64,000 bases of DNA from Climacium dendroides (Eukaryota; Streptophyta; Bryopsida; Hypnales; Climaciaceae): NCBI GenBank assembly GCA_950106755.1, contig OX467088.1:1162001-1226000 (forward strand), read 5' to 3'. Position 1 is the first letter of the stretch. Each line of letters opens with the position of its first letter. Positions 42,945 through 55,872 of this stretch are shown piece by piece. A program made the translations under genes and the position numbers. The notes under the pieces were generated by a model that was given only the letters and a program-made list of their open reading frames with translations, searched no databases and was not told where the DNA came from.

Positions 42945-44690
42945 CTAGCAACTCTGGTTGCAGAAGGAGGTGGATACCTTGAAGGCAAAAATCTTCGCCT
43001 TAAAGGAAGACGTGACTGCCACTGGTGAAATAGTAGAGGAAACTTGAAAGATAGCTGAGCAGGTGAAGGACATCTTGGGAGTATCCGAAATGGACGCCAC
43101 CAAAGCTAAGCTATTTGACGAGGAGGTACAAAAGGAGAAGAAGCTATCCAATTCCAAGATAATTAGAATTCTCACAGACTTTGCCGAGCAGGTCGAAATG
43201 GTAATGACGGAGGCACAGATTGAAGAGAGTAGCCATAAACTGACTAGGGCTACATGCTCCAAGGAAATCTAGCTCTCAAATCTCTCTCTATTGGATTTAT
43301 TTTTGGATGAGTTAGTATTAGGGGAGGGAAAGGATAGAACTCCCAATTCAAGAAATCAGAAAGAAAAACAGTACCGGTCAACACACCTGAGTCTGTGATT
43401 GACTTAGAATCTACTCCTGATTCCGGCCAAGGCAACCTGGCCCCTAACCCTAAGGATGGAGAACGGAATTGAAACTTAAGCGAGGTCTTTGAGTAGATGG
43501 AACCCAATCCGTAGAGTCCCACTATAGGATCTAAGTTGTAAACTAGTTAGGATTGTGCATACTAGGAAGGTTTGACACAGATCCGGATTCTGTTCCGATC
43601 CGGTTAGTAGTAGATAGGACTAGAAGTCCGGCTTGAATAGCGGCGGGATTCTGTGGGCTTTTGCCTATTTGTATTTTAGGGTTTGGTATATAAGCTAGTC
43701 CTTACAAGGAGAGCTGAGAGTCTTCTTTTGCAACCTTCTTGAGTTTTCTATTTATTTCCTTATTGTACGTTCCTTCCAGGTGTGGCAATGTTGTATAATG
43801 AGGAGTTAGGAGGGCGCGAGTAGGGTTGGGAATGATTTCTCCCTTTGGTATTTTAGTTTTTTCTTTAGGTATATGTGAATAGGTAACAAAGAGTTGGGAG
43901 GAAACTTCAATTCCTCAGCACGTCTAGAGCTTAGGATTTCGGGTGAGAAAGCCATTGTTAGGCTAGGCGGATAGGGAAGAATTCCTTAGTCGTGCTAAAA
44001 CTCTTGGATGGGAAATCCAGTTGAGTGTTCGATCTCCTGTGAAGTCTCACCGCCCTAGTTGGTAAACGGAAGAGCTTTAGTAGAAGTTGGAACAGACGAG
44101 TATACTTATAACCACTTAGCCACACACGAATAGGAATTGGCATCAAAGGTCGTTGTAGTATGAGAGGATCATATGGGGAGGGCTTCGTGTGACCTGCAAT
44201 CCGGATTGCCATTTGGGTTGTTGTGAAGGACCAAACTGGATCCGGAGTAGTTAGGATATTAAAGGATAGGATAGTGGGTCTTCAACTACTATAAGTCATG
44301 GAAGGAATGTTGGGTCTACCACTCTTAAAAGCAAGTGACAATCCCTCTGATGGTGAAACAGAGGCAAAACGAAACCAGATAAGAGCTAGGATACAAATAG
44401 ACAGTCTGGAATGGATTGGTCTACAGGAATACCCAGGACCGGAAGTAGTAAGATCTTGGGGTTGTGGTGATTTATGGACCGGAACGGTGGGAGGAAACCG
44501 GTTCTCAATTTTTCGGATATTGTAGTGTTTTCAATTTCAGACATAAGACCAGAAAGTAGGATTTGATATTGATTGAGCTTAATTGCTTAACAAGGCTAGA
44601 TACTTCATAGGATCTCATGGGTTCAATCTTTAAAGTCACTTAGTTATGCTCTAGAGTGATTTTAGGGAGTATAACGGGGAATTTACTTGC
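42945..44690 (+). mobile_element. Plus-strand remnants related to the LTR reading frame
   Basis: About 42955-43470 encodes a coiled, Lys/Glu-rich stretch (KIIRILTDFAEQVEMVMTEA) followed by PESVIDLESTPDSG. This parallels VPIVKCLLEQAKRMD...TIDLTGASPEV of the large element's LTR frame. A TATATAAG promoter-like box is near 43687. Another frame starts at 44298 (MEGMLGLPLLKASD ... SLEWIGLQEYPGPEVVRSWG). The CCGG-rich style is that of the neighbouring LTRs. A stop is seen at 43045. These are fragments of one or two related elements in the opposite orientation. Confidence 0.5.
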
Positions 44691-44693
44691 CCT

Positions 44694-45200
44694 GCACTAC
44701 AACAGGGACAATAATCTGTGTCATCTTATCACATTTGGTGTGGTAAAGAGACTTACGCCTAGACTACGCATACAACAAGCAACTAGTTTTTTGAGTTGCA
44801 TCGTACATTTGCAACTCATGAGAATCTAGAGGCTTCTAGTTGTTTTGGACAAATTTTTTAGTCGTATCGTAGTTGCAAGGTGAAACATGATTGTTTCTCA
44901 ATTGTCATTTTACTTTGAACTTTATTGATGCACTTTATGATGTGGTTGCGTATGTAGTATTTGCTACCACATGAGGGCGATCACCCAATCAGTGACTTGT
45001 ACAATTCATTGGTAACTAATATAAACTCATTAGCAACTCATTTGTGATTTCATTGCAACTTATTTGTGATTTCATTGCAACTTATTTGTGACTCATTTGT
45101 GACTCATTTGTGATTTTATTGCAGCTCATGTGTGACTTGTTTGCAACTTGTCAATGACTTCATTGCAACTTGTTTGTAACTTGTAGATTTCAAAATCTAC
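44694..45200 (+). mobile_element. CACTA-like left end with subterminal repeats (third element)
   Basis: CACTACAACAGGGACAATAA at 44694 is a CACTA-type terminus, distinct from the other two after the first ten bases. From 45010 to 45185, CATTTGTGACT, CATTGCAACTTATTTGTGA and TTGCAACTCA words repeat head to tail, like subterminal repeats. No matching right end (GTTGTAGTG) is seen downstream, so the element is truncated or decayed. Confidence 0.5.
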
Positions 45201-45634
45201 AAACTGTAGAAATTCACAAAATGTAGAAATCTTAAAAGTCTATTAACAAAATTCATTACATAAGAATAAAACTACTTACATATTTTATATGTTCAACCTA
45301 GGGTTGTCATATCTAACACATTTTTGGATCTTGATGACGTGTTCAATGTCTAACATTGTATATCACGATTATTTAGAGACATCTATTAGCCTTTTTGTTG
45401 TCTAATAAGGTCATCAATATCAATTGAAACAATTCAAAATTTCACTATAATTATGAATTTAAATTTAGATGGTAACTTTATTTAAAAGTTGATTTTAATT
45501 GACATTGCAAGGACTCTACTAGATGTGATATGACATTTGTCTATTGTGCTCTACCTAAAATCACCTTGGTTCAATCTAATGGTATTTTTAACAATTGATA
45601 TGGAACAATTGATATATGACAATCAAAAAATAAC

Positions 45635-45795
45635 TTGAAAACAACTACAAAACATCTAGGAAACAACTAAGAAATTACTACAAAACAACTAGGGCACAAC
45701 TAAGAAAAAACTACAAATCAACTAGGAAACAACTACTATCATTTTAGAGTTGCAGTTGTTTTTTAGTCATTTCCTAGTTGTTTTTTGCAATTGCA
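45635..45795. repeat. AACTAGGAAACAACTA short repeats with an inverted copy
   Basis: Words such as CAACTAGGAAACAACTA and CTACAAAACAACTAGG recur five or more times and are followed by the inverse TTTCCTAGTTGTTTTTT. The block can fold back on itself and probably belongs to the CACTA-like remnant to its left. Confidence 0.5.
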
Positions 45796-47750
45796 AATTG
45801 ATATGGTAAATATTATAGAATGTGGATTAGTCCACATGGACAACATTACTATACTGAATATTGAATGGAAAAGAACTCACATTTATTCTAAATTTGAACT
45901 TTATTACAACTCTCATAATCCTACACTTCAATCTATGACTACTTTGCAATTAAAACATTGCACTAATGATGTAAAGCAATGACGTCAAACAATAACATAA
46001 GAATTTGGTGCAAATAGAGAGGGCTATAGTCACAAGATAGTTGTATATGATACTTAATTACATTTTAGCCAATTGTGGTAGATATGTTTTTCTACTAGTG
46101 TCAAGAAGTCAATGGACTAAAGTGTATGAAAGCATTCATTTACACATTGTTGTTGTTTTGGGCTTGTGTAAATAATTATTGTATAATTGTGAGCAACATT
46201 CATTGTGGAGTTTACTCACTTGGTTGTTATACAAACTTTGGTGATTACATTCAAAATAACGTATGTAAACCACCATATTGTTTCACCTTTTACAAAACAA
46301 AATATATAAATAATGTACATGATTTTGCAAATTTGGAAGTATTAGTAAGTAGAAGTCAACTACACTAAGTACATTTTCAGAAAAATTCAAATGTACTTAA
46401 ACTGTACATTTTATATATTTTGTACATTGTGTACATTTTATAGCTCAAAATCAGCCATTCGATTTTCGATAGTGTGTGTTATGAGTTTTCAAATCGAACT
46501 CAGCCAATCACTTTTAAATAAATATGCAATCACCATTTGCATGAGGGTTTGCAAAATGTATGGTCAAAATCTAAGTGAACTTTAGAATGAACAATAGAAA
46601 ATACCTCAAAAATGTACTCCATGTACTCACATTACTTTTTGTTAATAGCCACAAAAAGGTTTATTTCTTTGAAAATACACATATTTATGGGGATTCAATT
46701 ATTAGCCATCCTAAAGTCCACATACATATTGCTTCTAGAATTGGAAGATTAACCAAAACATTTTGTTTCTTGTCCACTTTTTATTGTAGAAAGGAATGCA
46801 CGAAAGATCCTAAATTTCAACAATAACTACAACTATGTCCTATCTATTAGTAGAAATCCCTCGCACAACAAATAATATATCAAAGTATTAGTAAAGTACT
46901 CGAAATTAAATGTTTATCTTTCCACCATAAAATACTTTTCATTTTTTGGACAAATTTGACATACTTCCAATTCTCACAAAAATTACTTTTTGTAGCTCAC
47001 GAAAAACATTTTTAGAGTTTGATGGTCAATGAAAATAAATATTAATAAGGTTACTCACCTATTTCATTTGAATACAATCTAAAAAGTTTTAGTTTTCCAA
47101 TCCCCTAAAGTAGTCAAATCTAAGTACATTCCTCCAAAGTATTTTTTTGATATACTTTTTAAGGAGATGTAGTGCACTTCAATCTTGGTATTCTAAATTA
47201 AACAACTATAAATTAGGGAGTTTTATGTTAGATAGTGATAGGAACTTCAGGAGGTTAGGGCAAAATCTTGAAAATGTAATTAAGAGAAAATGAGGGAAAA
47301 AATCTTTAAAAAAATGGTGGTTTTAAACAAAAAAGAAGATCTCAAGTAAAATTTGATAAATAACCAAATTGGATCAAGAATAAAATGGATACAAATGAAA
47401 GACAATATATTCCTAGTAAAAATTGACATTAGGAACAAATTGAAAGCTTGAAAAACAGGAAATAAAAAAACATTAAAAAAAATACTACTATTAAGAAAAA
47501 TGAGATTAGGATTAAATAAAAAAACTAAAAAGATAACAAACATGGAACACAAATGCAAAATAAAAACAAAAATTCTATAGATAGAAAATTGGATTGGAAT
47601 TAAATTTCAATTCAAAAAAAATTACCCTCCTATAGTTTTTTTACTATGTTTTCACCAAAACCGCTCCAAAATTGCCATTTCTAATACAAGTACCAAATTT
47701 TAGAAAATATGATTTTTGAAATCATTTTCTATTTATTAAATTTTTTCTAT
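45796..47750. other. AT-rich DNA, nothing recognised
   Basis: Several short open frames (for example 46126-46368) exist on the plus strand, but they lack splice context, motifs or base composition typical of coding DNA. The stretch probably contains old transposon sequence. Confidence 0.4.
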
Positions 47751-48195
47751 ATGTAGAAAATGATTCCAAATACTAAATTAATAAGTTTTTGGTTATGGAC
47801 TTGAAAAATGTCAATCCCAATTGTTGTAATGATATAATAAATAACCTACACCTAATATTTTTATATTTTCTTAAAAACATTGAAAATTGAGTTAAATAAA
47901 GGACTTCAAAGTTTATTTTAGAGTAGAAATTCTATAACTACTTGCAAACTAAAACTCCTTGTAATTTTACATCTCATTAATCAAAATGGAATGATTCAAA
48001 GCTTTCCACATATATAAAAAAATCTAGAGAACCAATTTCAAGTTTTTATTTATGAAAAAAATGATTTTTAAGAACTTTTTTTAGTTGCCCAAGCTACTTA
48101 CAATTCACCAAAAATTACATATCATACAATGACTTTTTAACAATGTAGTCAAAAGTTATGAAATTTTTTGGGTCTTAAAGCTACTCCTTGATGTT
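47751..48195 (+). repeat. Left arm of a large inverted repeat
   Basis: From GTAGAAAATGATTC through GAAAATTGAGTTAAATAAAG, GGAATGATTCAAAGCTTTCC and GTAGTCAAAAGTTATGAAAT, this arm matches the reverse complement of 49050-49490 with scattered mismatches and small indels. Confidence 0.75.
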
Positions 48196-49049
48196 CATAG
48201 TCTCTCTTCAAGGGAAAAAAAGGACTAAGCTTAATCCCTAAAGGACCAACCTTGGGTTTTTAGCAACATGACTTTTTTGGGCAAGTACATGTGAGTGGAG
48301 ATTTTTTTTCTTTGAAATTTTCATGCAACATGTAGACAAGGAGTAGCTTTAACTCCTAAATGCCCGAGGCACCAAATTCTAATGCCAACAATACTTTGAA
48401 GTTAAATAAGATTCAACTAAATTACTATTTTTAATAGTTTGTATTTTTGACAAATTCTTTTTGAAGTCTACTTTTAGCATCAAAAATTTGATTTTGAAAA
48501 TGAATGATTATAATTTTAGCAAAATATTTTATGTATCATAAACAACATACATTAATAATTTATGATGATCTTTCGAAACAAACCCAAGCTTATAGACAAA
48601 TCTCTCTTTTATTTTCTATTCAAGATTTTTTACAACGGTGTCTATTGCAATCTTGACGTTTCGTATTGGTAAGGGCTCTTCAAAATGAGCCTCAAATACA
48701 CTAGATCTTGGAAAAAAAATCACATTAGGAATTCTCTTTAAAAAATCATAGAATAGATTTTGAGAAGCCATGAATTAATTAGGGTTATGCATGTTAGTCC
48801 CTTCAACCTCACATTTTTTTAGTAACTAGTTTTTTAGATTTAACATGCAAAAAAAGAACTGAAAGATTTTCATAGTTTTAACAACCTTATGATCGAACAT
48901 TATAATCTTTCAATCTATAAGTAATATTGTTGTGTTTTATTTTCCTATGTGATCTCAAAACTTGATTAGTTTGAATTTGTATGATTACAATTCCAAAAAA
49001 TCGATACAACTTATCAAAATGTTGAATTTTTGTTCAATTTAAAACAAAT

Positions 49050-49490
49050 TACAAAAAGCTCAAAATAGGCCTTGGGCATTTAGAGGTTAAGGCCCATAAA
49101 ATTTCATAACTTTTGACTACATGATTAAAAAAGTATTGAGTGATATATAGTTTGTTTCTCAACTTAGGTAGTTCAAGCACATTAGAAAAGATTGTTCTTT
49201 CAAAAATAAAAATTTGAAATTGATTCTTTAGATTTATATATACATGGAAAGCTTTGAATCATTCCATTAGATGAAAGTTATGAGAAGTTCTAGTTTGCGG
49301 GCAGTTATGGATTTTCTTCTCTAAAATAAACTTTGAAATCCTTTATTTAACTCAATTTTCAATATTTTTGAAAAAAAATAAAATCATAGGGTGTAGATTT
49401 TTTATTACAGCATTTCAACTTTTGGGATTGGAATTTTTCAATTCCATAACAAAATCCTTAACAATTTTGTATAATGAATCATTTTCTACT
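49050..49490 (-). repeat. Right arm of the large inverted repeat
   Basis: Reverse complement of the arm at 47751-48195; the two are separated by about 850 bases of AT-rich spacer. It could be a foldback transposon or two inverted copies of one repeat. A transcript through it would form a long imperfect hairpin. Confidence 0.75.
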
Positions 49491-50885
49491 TCTTTCTACT
49501 TACTATTTTTTTCTTGTATGTTGTACAATTCCAAGAATTTGAAAATTTTCAAGGATGTAGCCAACTTGCCTTGAAGAATGATTCCAAAGAAGCACAACCA
49601 TTTTGGACATTTTTTCATACAAATGTGACCTTTGAAGTATAGCTGTCCATTTTTTTAGGGCCAAATAAAGTATTTGCCCCTTCAAATGCAATCTATACAA
49701 TGGAAATTTCTGAAATTTTTTCAACATATTCTTAAACCAAATTACTACAAGATCCTACAGCTAATTGTGTCCAAAAATATCTTTCAAAAATTTGATACTT
49801 AGAGATCATGATACAATCACCTTGGTATGTATATATTTTTTTTATTTTTTATTTTTCATCATGATACAAATTATTTTTATTAATGTTTTGAACACTATTG
49901 AATTATGACATGTTATAATTTCTGAAAATTTTATTATATGCCATATTGAATTATTTTTTGAATTATTTTTTGACAAATCTGACCTAAGCTTAGGATAATT
50001 GGATTTTGGAAAAGTAATTGTACCATCATGTTCAAATGGTACAAAGCATTGTTACTCCAAACATTAAAATTTCTATTGAAGAAATGGTGAAACTTTTTTG
50101 GAGATGCTCCTTGAAGAGAAAATGTACATATGGATGTTTTCAACATATCTCCACAATCAAGTTTAAGGAATTCATCACCAATGTTTGTCAATGAATTATC
50201 ATATAAAACCATGAAAATTAAATTAAAAAATTTACCAAAAATGGAGATTTGGTTTTTGAAACTAGATTTTGATAGGCTTGATTGGATCAATGATTATTAT
50301 GTTCATGAAAAATATAACAATTAAAATCTACATTGTGCGCTTTGCTTTGAATGGCTCAAATACACTATAAGAGTATTATATTCCATTGTATTTATTTGTA
50401 ATTGATTTTGGGTTTCTACAATTTTAGTAGATTATCACTATCACCTCAAAGGTGGCATACATTGCCTGCATTAAAATAGAACCACCTATGATCAACCATA
50501 TAAGAAACTGTAGACATATGTGGAGTACAGTAAGATAAAAGAAATATTTCCATTGGTGCAAAGATAGAAATGAGGGGATTGCCAAAACTTGGTAATTTTA
50601 TGGCTTAAAGTGAAATTACTATGAATTTTAGAAGGCAAAAGTTGGTTTGGACCCATATCCAATGACTATTCCAAAGCCGTTCATTTTATCCTTAAAGGAT
50701 GATAGGGTTACCTTGGAAATCATTAGTGTGAATCATTGACTTGAAAAATTGCAAAAGCACTCAAAGTAATGTAGAAAATCTCCTCTTTCCAAACAAAATT
50801 ATGGGGATGAATAGTTACACTTCTAACCTACTTGGAGAGATTTTTTGTCATTCATTAGATACCAAATGTTCACTTCAACGTTTTA
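49491..50885. other. AT-rich DNA, nothing recognised
   Basis: No coding or structural feature stands out. Short opposing frames near 49934-50324 overlap on both strands and are not supported. Confidence 0.4.
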
Positions 50886-50889
50886 AAGG

Positions 50890-51640
50890 TTAACCCCTAT
50901 AAATGACAAATCTATGACCATTGATTTCAAGCCTCACTATCATCACTCAATTTGTTGCCATTTTGCAACAAGATATATATGAAAAAAATTTAAATTATTT
51001 TTCAAAGATGAAACAACATGTCTTCTTTGTTTCACCAAAATTTTAGATTTTTTTGTGAATAATTGATTTTTTGTGAATTTTAGAAGATATAGTGAAGAAT
51101 AATCATATCAAACAGAAAATTATTTCAAAAAATCTGAAAATTTCACCATGTGTGCATATTATAGTGATGAACAGCATAATGTAAATTCAATTTTTGTGCC
51201 ATTCTATAATTAGAACGTAGTAGACATTGAAAATACATCCAAAGTTTGAACTGCAATAAAAATTAAATATTAGGAATTTTTTCAAAATTCAAATTGGAGT
51301 AGAAACTAGAGTGAATGAACTTTATTTTGTTAGTTGGGCTCAGGTTCAAAAAATATCATTTTTGGAAGATAATTTCTGATTTAAAGCAAGGAGTAACAAC
51401 TTTCTAAAATACACTATAATAGCATATTTTGTCATCCGTTTTTTTTGTAACTTCTCATTTATGAGAAGACAAACAATAGCATGACTCTAAACTCAACTCG
51501 ATTCTCTTCATAACCCAACATGGAAGGTCAAAAGGAAGTGGATGAAAAATTGCTTCCCAGCTCTCTACAAATCAAGAAAGATTCATCCAAAAGCCATGAA
51601 ATGGCTCGCTTATTGCTTCTGGGTTAAGAGACTACTCCTT
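50890..51640. repeat. Dispersed repeat, copy 1
   Basis: About 750 bases match 59965-60710 in the same orientation. Shared words include GACCATTGATTTCAAGCCTC, TTTGTTTCACCAAAATTTTA, AAAATTTCACCATGTGTG and the final CATCCAAAAGCCA. There are numerous point differences, so both are old copies. Confidence 0.8.
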
Positions 51641-52741
51641 AAACTTGGCACCCCAAAATAAGCATATGTGTCATGAAGAGAATGGAGGAATTGAAGGGCA
51701 AAATCAAGAGCTCATGATTGGAAATTAGTCAGAGCCTCTAGAATTTCAGACCCAAGAACTCACAGCTCATGTTTGAAAATTAGTCCCAGCCTCTGTTGAA
51801 TTTCAGTCCCGTATTGATTGCTGATGGGGCTGCGGTTGGTAATGGGTGGTTATACTAATCCCTTAATATTGGTTGGAGGGAGTAGTAGTATTCAGTGAAC
51901 GCCACATGCATAATTTGGATAAATCAGTGCTAACAGATAAAATAGTGACACAGTATGCATAATCAAAGTACCCATATCCAGACATTTCGGAAGAGCCCAT
52001 ATTCCGAGTACTGAAGCTGCAGAAAGCAATGGTTGGGTTGCATACAAAACTAAGTTTCAGTCGGATACTTGGATTGTACAACAGGGAGAACCACTGACAC
52101 CTTTCTGGTCACAAATCAACTTCTAAACACAATAGAGGGTGCAGAACTCACATGGACACCATCTGTGCAAGTCAATCTCCAAAAAACATCATCATCAGAT
52201 AATAAAAACCATATACGTCCAACTTGACTTAACATTCACCTAAAGCAGGCATTTTAAACTTCACAACACCGTGTACTATATTGCTAAGCGTAAATTGCAA
52301 TCGCACATGTTCTGCATCTGTAGTGACAGACTTAAAAAGAACTTTAAATCATGAGATAAAAAGGGATCCACTTGAGTTGGGAATTGCTTACCCAAAAAAT
52401 TAGCATGCACAAGAATTTACACAGGATCCTATAGGATCCCAAAATGTCCACAGAACACTATGAACATGTACCAATGGGGTTGAAACTGGCCGTGCGAATG
52501 CCAACGAGAACTGTAGGTGTCAATGCCAGAACTATTAATCGTCAGACGCCCAATCTAAACCAACTGGGCTGTTCATCCTTTTCATGGAGGGGTATAGCCT
52601 CATTTATGGTATCACAACATGATAGCATCCAAAAACGAACAATCCTGATGGATGCCAAACACGTATTATGAAAAAGAAATTTGAGAAAAAAAAGGGGTAA
52701 ACGACTATGCTACACTATCCACCCAAAACCATCACCCAAAC
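51641..52741. other. 3' flank of the Pro/Ala/Glu-rich gene
   Basis: It lies downstream of the minus-strand stop at 52742 and probably includes the 3' untranslated region. No other gene is recognised. Confidence 0.4.
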
Positions 52742-54512
52742 TTACGCACTTGCAGCGACCACAGGAGCAGCAGCAGGTGCTGCCGACGGAGGACTATTGG
52801 GTGAGGCCTTGGTCCGCAGCCTCCTCACAATCTTCTGGAAAAATTTCTTCGGCTTTTCCTCCTTAGAGGGTTTCTCCTCCACGGATTCCTTAGCAGCTTC
52901 CTTCGGCTCCTCAGCAGCATGGGTAACGTCAGCGGAAGCTGCTGGTGCCTCCGCAACAGGCGGTGTCACCGCCTCAGGAGTAGAGGAAGTAACATCGGCA
53001 GCGACTGGGGCCGGGGTGGCTACAGCAGCAGCCTCGGGTGCAACGGGAGCAGGAGTCTTCAGAACAGAAACAATCATTAGTTTTCAAAACACGCAAAAAT
53101 ATCAAATGAACAAGTCGTAATTCAAATAATTGAACGGCGGTAGATAGACAGGAGCGTGGAACGTAACCAATCACGATCTCACCTCAGTTGCGGCGGGAGT
53201 TGGTTCACCTACGCTCTCGGCTTCCTTGGTTCCTTCCGGAATGGCAGCAGGTGCTACATGAGGAGCCACTCCCAATTTCGAATCAGGAATACTTCCACTG
53301 AAAGAGTGGCTCTTCTGAAAAAAAGATTTCTTCACTTTGTTGAAGAAACCCTTCCCCTCATTAGCCTTGTCCGTAACCTTTTCAGTGACAGTGGGTTTGG
53401 TTTCTGGAGCAGCGGCTGCAGGTGCCTCTAGTGCGGGTGGAGGTGTCTCCTCTGCAACAGGAGACGGTGTGGGAGCGGGGGCCGGGGCCCCAGCGGCTGC
53501 TGGTGCGTCTGCAACAGGAGCTGGTTCAACAGGAGCCTCAGTGACAGGCGCAGGGGCTTCCTTGGAAGGTGATTCTTTGCTCTTGTGACTTTTAGTAAAG
53601 TCGAACGCCTTCTTTACCTTCTGGTAAAGAGTAGGGTGTTCTGATTTGGTGGCGGGCGCATCGATGGCCTTGGACTCAACTGCTGCAACAAAAAAATTGT
53701 GTGAGCTAAAATATTCGTTAAGTAGACCCCAGGTAAACTCATCCAGTACGAGTTCCACCGTACTGGTACTGAGATTCACTTGAAATAGAAGAAAAAGATA
53801 ATTACCAGGAGCCGAAACGTCTTCCTTCGATTCTGCAGGAGTCTCGGTTGTCTCCTGCTTAACCTCCTCAGCAGAAACAGCAGGAGATTCCACGGCAGGA
53901 GCAGATGGCTCTGCAGGAGTTTCAGGCTTCGCTGCCTCCGCAGACGCAGGAGTAGCAGTTTCTTCAGTTTTCGTTACCTCCGTAGCTGAAGGACAGAGAC
54001 AGTACATTTATTACATATGATAACTCACAATATTATGAGAAAGAACATGGATCTGTAAATTAGAAGTCACACACAGCAAGACTCATTCGAAAACTTATCA
54101 CGCAGAACATAACTGGTCGAGAATGACCAAAAATATAGGACAAACCTGAGAAGCACTACAAACTAAAGAGAATTGTACATCCATAAAGAAAAGGTGGAGA
54201 CAGACAGGAAAATCAGCGACAGACTACTTGGCTAAGTTAAGAGCCTCAAAAGTGCTCTAAGCTTATCATTTCAGAAGCGAAATCTACTTCTGTCGCTGCG
54301 AACCCTTACGATGTAACCCATAGCGCTCCCGGACAAGTTAATCAAATACGAGACTTACGTCCAGGTGCTTCGACCTCCCCTTCCTCGACCTTGGGTCCCT
54401 CTGCCGCCGGCGTTGGAGTAGGGGTAGACTCCAAGGCTGCTTCCGGTACGCTTTCAACCTTTTTCTCAACCTCGGGGGTTGGGTCGGCGATCTTCACGTT
54501 TGATTCTGCCAT
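52742..54512 (-). CDS. Pro/Ala/Glu-rich protein with three basic-aromatic motifs
   Basis: Four minus-strand exons, 54512-54359, 53985-53806, 53682-53183 and 53056-52742, join in phases 1,1,0 with GT-AG borders. They give 382 residues from MAESNVKIADPTPEVEKKVE to a TAA stop. Most of the protein is low-complexity Ala/Pro/Glu/Val. Three short conserved basic-aromatic segments punctuate it: LYQKVKKAFDFTKSHKSKE (about 134-152), FFNKVKKSFFQKSHSF (about 228-243) and KKFFQKIVRRLRTK near the C-terminus. No signal peptide or membrane span is seen. The basic amphipathic segments could bind membrane lipids or another acidic surface, and the acidic linkers would be disordered; that is inference. I do not recognise the family. 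No stops or frameshifts are present, so this is the best-preserved host gene in the window. Confidence 0.8.
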
Positions 54513-55200
54513 TTTGCTCCCGACAAATGATGTAGACTTGCTTCGAAAACTTAGCTGTTATGCTTCAGGGGCGGTTAAAATGAAAAATCTGCCAGATACA
54601 TATAGGGAACTGAATGAGAACGCGATCACGTACTTGACGTTACCAGGAAGCATTCATGCCGAAACTAAATTTCAAGTAGCGTACGCACCGACAAAACTTG
54701 ACAGCAAACATTATTATATCTCTAAGTCGTGCCTCGACCTTTCGAGTTCGAAGCAGGAGAAACACAACCTAAGTGATGACTTAAATGGGATAATCTTAAC
54801 GTGATAGTGTATCCCATCTTCACCTTGAAGGTGCACGCGCTGCCGACTGAAACTCTACCGACAAAGTACTGCTCTAGAAAATCATGACTCGGAACAAAGT
54901 AATCCCATAGAAGCACAAAAATATCCACTGCGCGAGGGGATAAACAAGGCACACAGCAACGAAAGCCAGATCGAAACGGAAGCAGCGAGAGTGGAGAGGA
55001 GAGAGTTCAACCTGCGGAACAACTAAAGCACAGCAGGGGGAGCGAGAAGAGAGGTGGGGGAGAAAAGAGAGTCGAAGCAGAGAAGGGAAGAGTGGCAAGG
55101 GAATCGGGGAGCGCGAGAAGACGACAACGACAACGACGGAGAGCGCCGAGGAGGAGCGCGCTGTGCACCTGCAGAGGGTTCTAGATGGACAATGATAGTA
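54513..55200 (-). promoter_or_regulatory. Probable leader and promoter region of the Pro/Ala/Glu-rich gene
   Basis: Upstream of the ATG at 54512 on the minus strand, a pyrimidine-rich stretch (about 54980-55110, purine-rich on the plus strand) resembles a plant 5' leader. No convincing TATA box was found. An intron in the leader is possible but not shown. Confidence 0.4.
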
Positions 55201-55339
55201 GGTGGCGTTTTAAGTATGGGAAGGGGAAGCGAGAAGGGCGCAACGAACCTGAAGGAGCACGCAGGAGGAGGCGCCCGAGCGAGCTCAACGGATCTCGGCA
55301 GCTGAGCAATAACACCAGACAGGGGATGGTGCCAGACAA

Positions 55340-55560
55340 TGGAATTGGCAAAACAGGAAGCCAGCTATGGAGGCGGCGAGCTATGGGGGCGCTGCGCCTG
55401 CCTGCCTGCCAGGAGTGCCAGCCAGCCAGCCCGCCAGCCCCTCGCCCGCACCCCGCACCCGCGGCCTCGGGCACCGGGCTGCGGGCAGCGCGCCCCCCGG
55501 CGTCCCCGGCTCCCCGCCAGGCCGAATTCCCCTTCTCTGGCGAATTACTGGCTCCATTCC
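55340..55560. other. GC-rich low-complexity island
   Basis: A strongly GC-rich tract with GCCTGCCTGCC, GCCAGCCAGCCCGCCAGCC and CGCACCCCGCACCC runs stands out in an AT-rich region. Open frames in all readings here are composition-driven. It may be part of the upstream regulatory region of the minus-strand gene. Confidence 0.5.
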
Positions 55561-55872
55561 CCGGTCTGCTGAGTAAGCTTCGTGTTCTCTTCCTCTCCTC
55601 CGTGTTTTTTTACCCTGGTCCGCTCGCTGCCCAGATACAGAACCTGAGTTAATTTACTGTACCTGACGAAATGATCGACTTCCCCGGTACAAGAACTTTC
55701 AAGCAAGCAGCAGTCCTCCCCGACAGAAACCCACAGACGGACCTTCCAAATCGTGCTCATGCAGCTCACGCGGGAAACGTCGTCCAGAGCCTTGCGGGGA
55801 ACGTTTGCGGCCTCCTGTAGCTAGCCAAGCCAAGCTTAGCTTAGCTTTGACTAGAGTGCCCTGTGGCGTTGC

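Noticed and set aside
44510..44530. TTGTAGTG as the right end of a CACTA element
   Set aside because: No terminal repeat similarity extends beyond the eight bases, and no matching left end lies upstream.
52707..53588. Plus-strand Ala/Ser/Gly-rich frames
   Set aside because: They are antisense shadows of the Pro/Ala/Glu-rich gene, whose splice sites lie on the minus strand.
55185..55652. A 155-residue plus-strand frame in GC-rich DNA
   Set aside because: All frames are open here because of GC-rich simple sequence. No motif or splice support is present.
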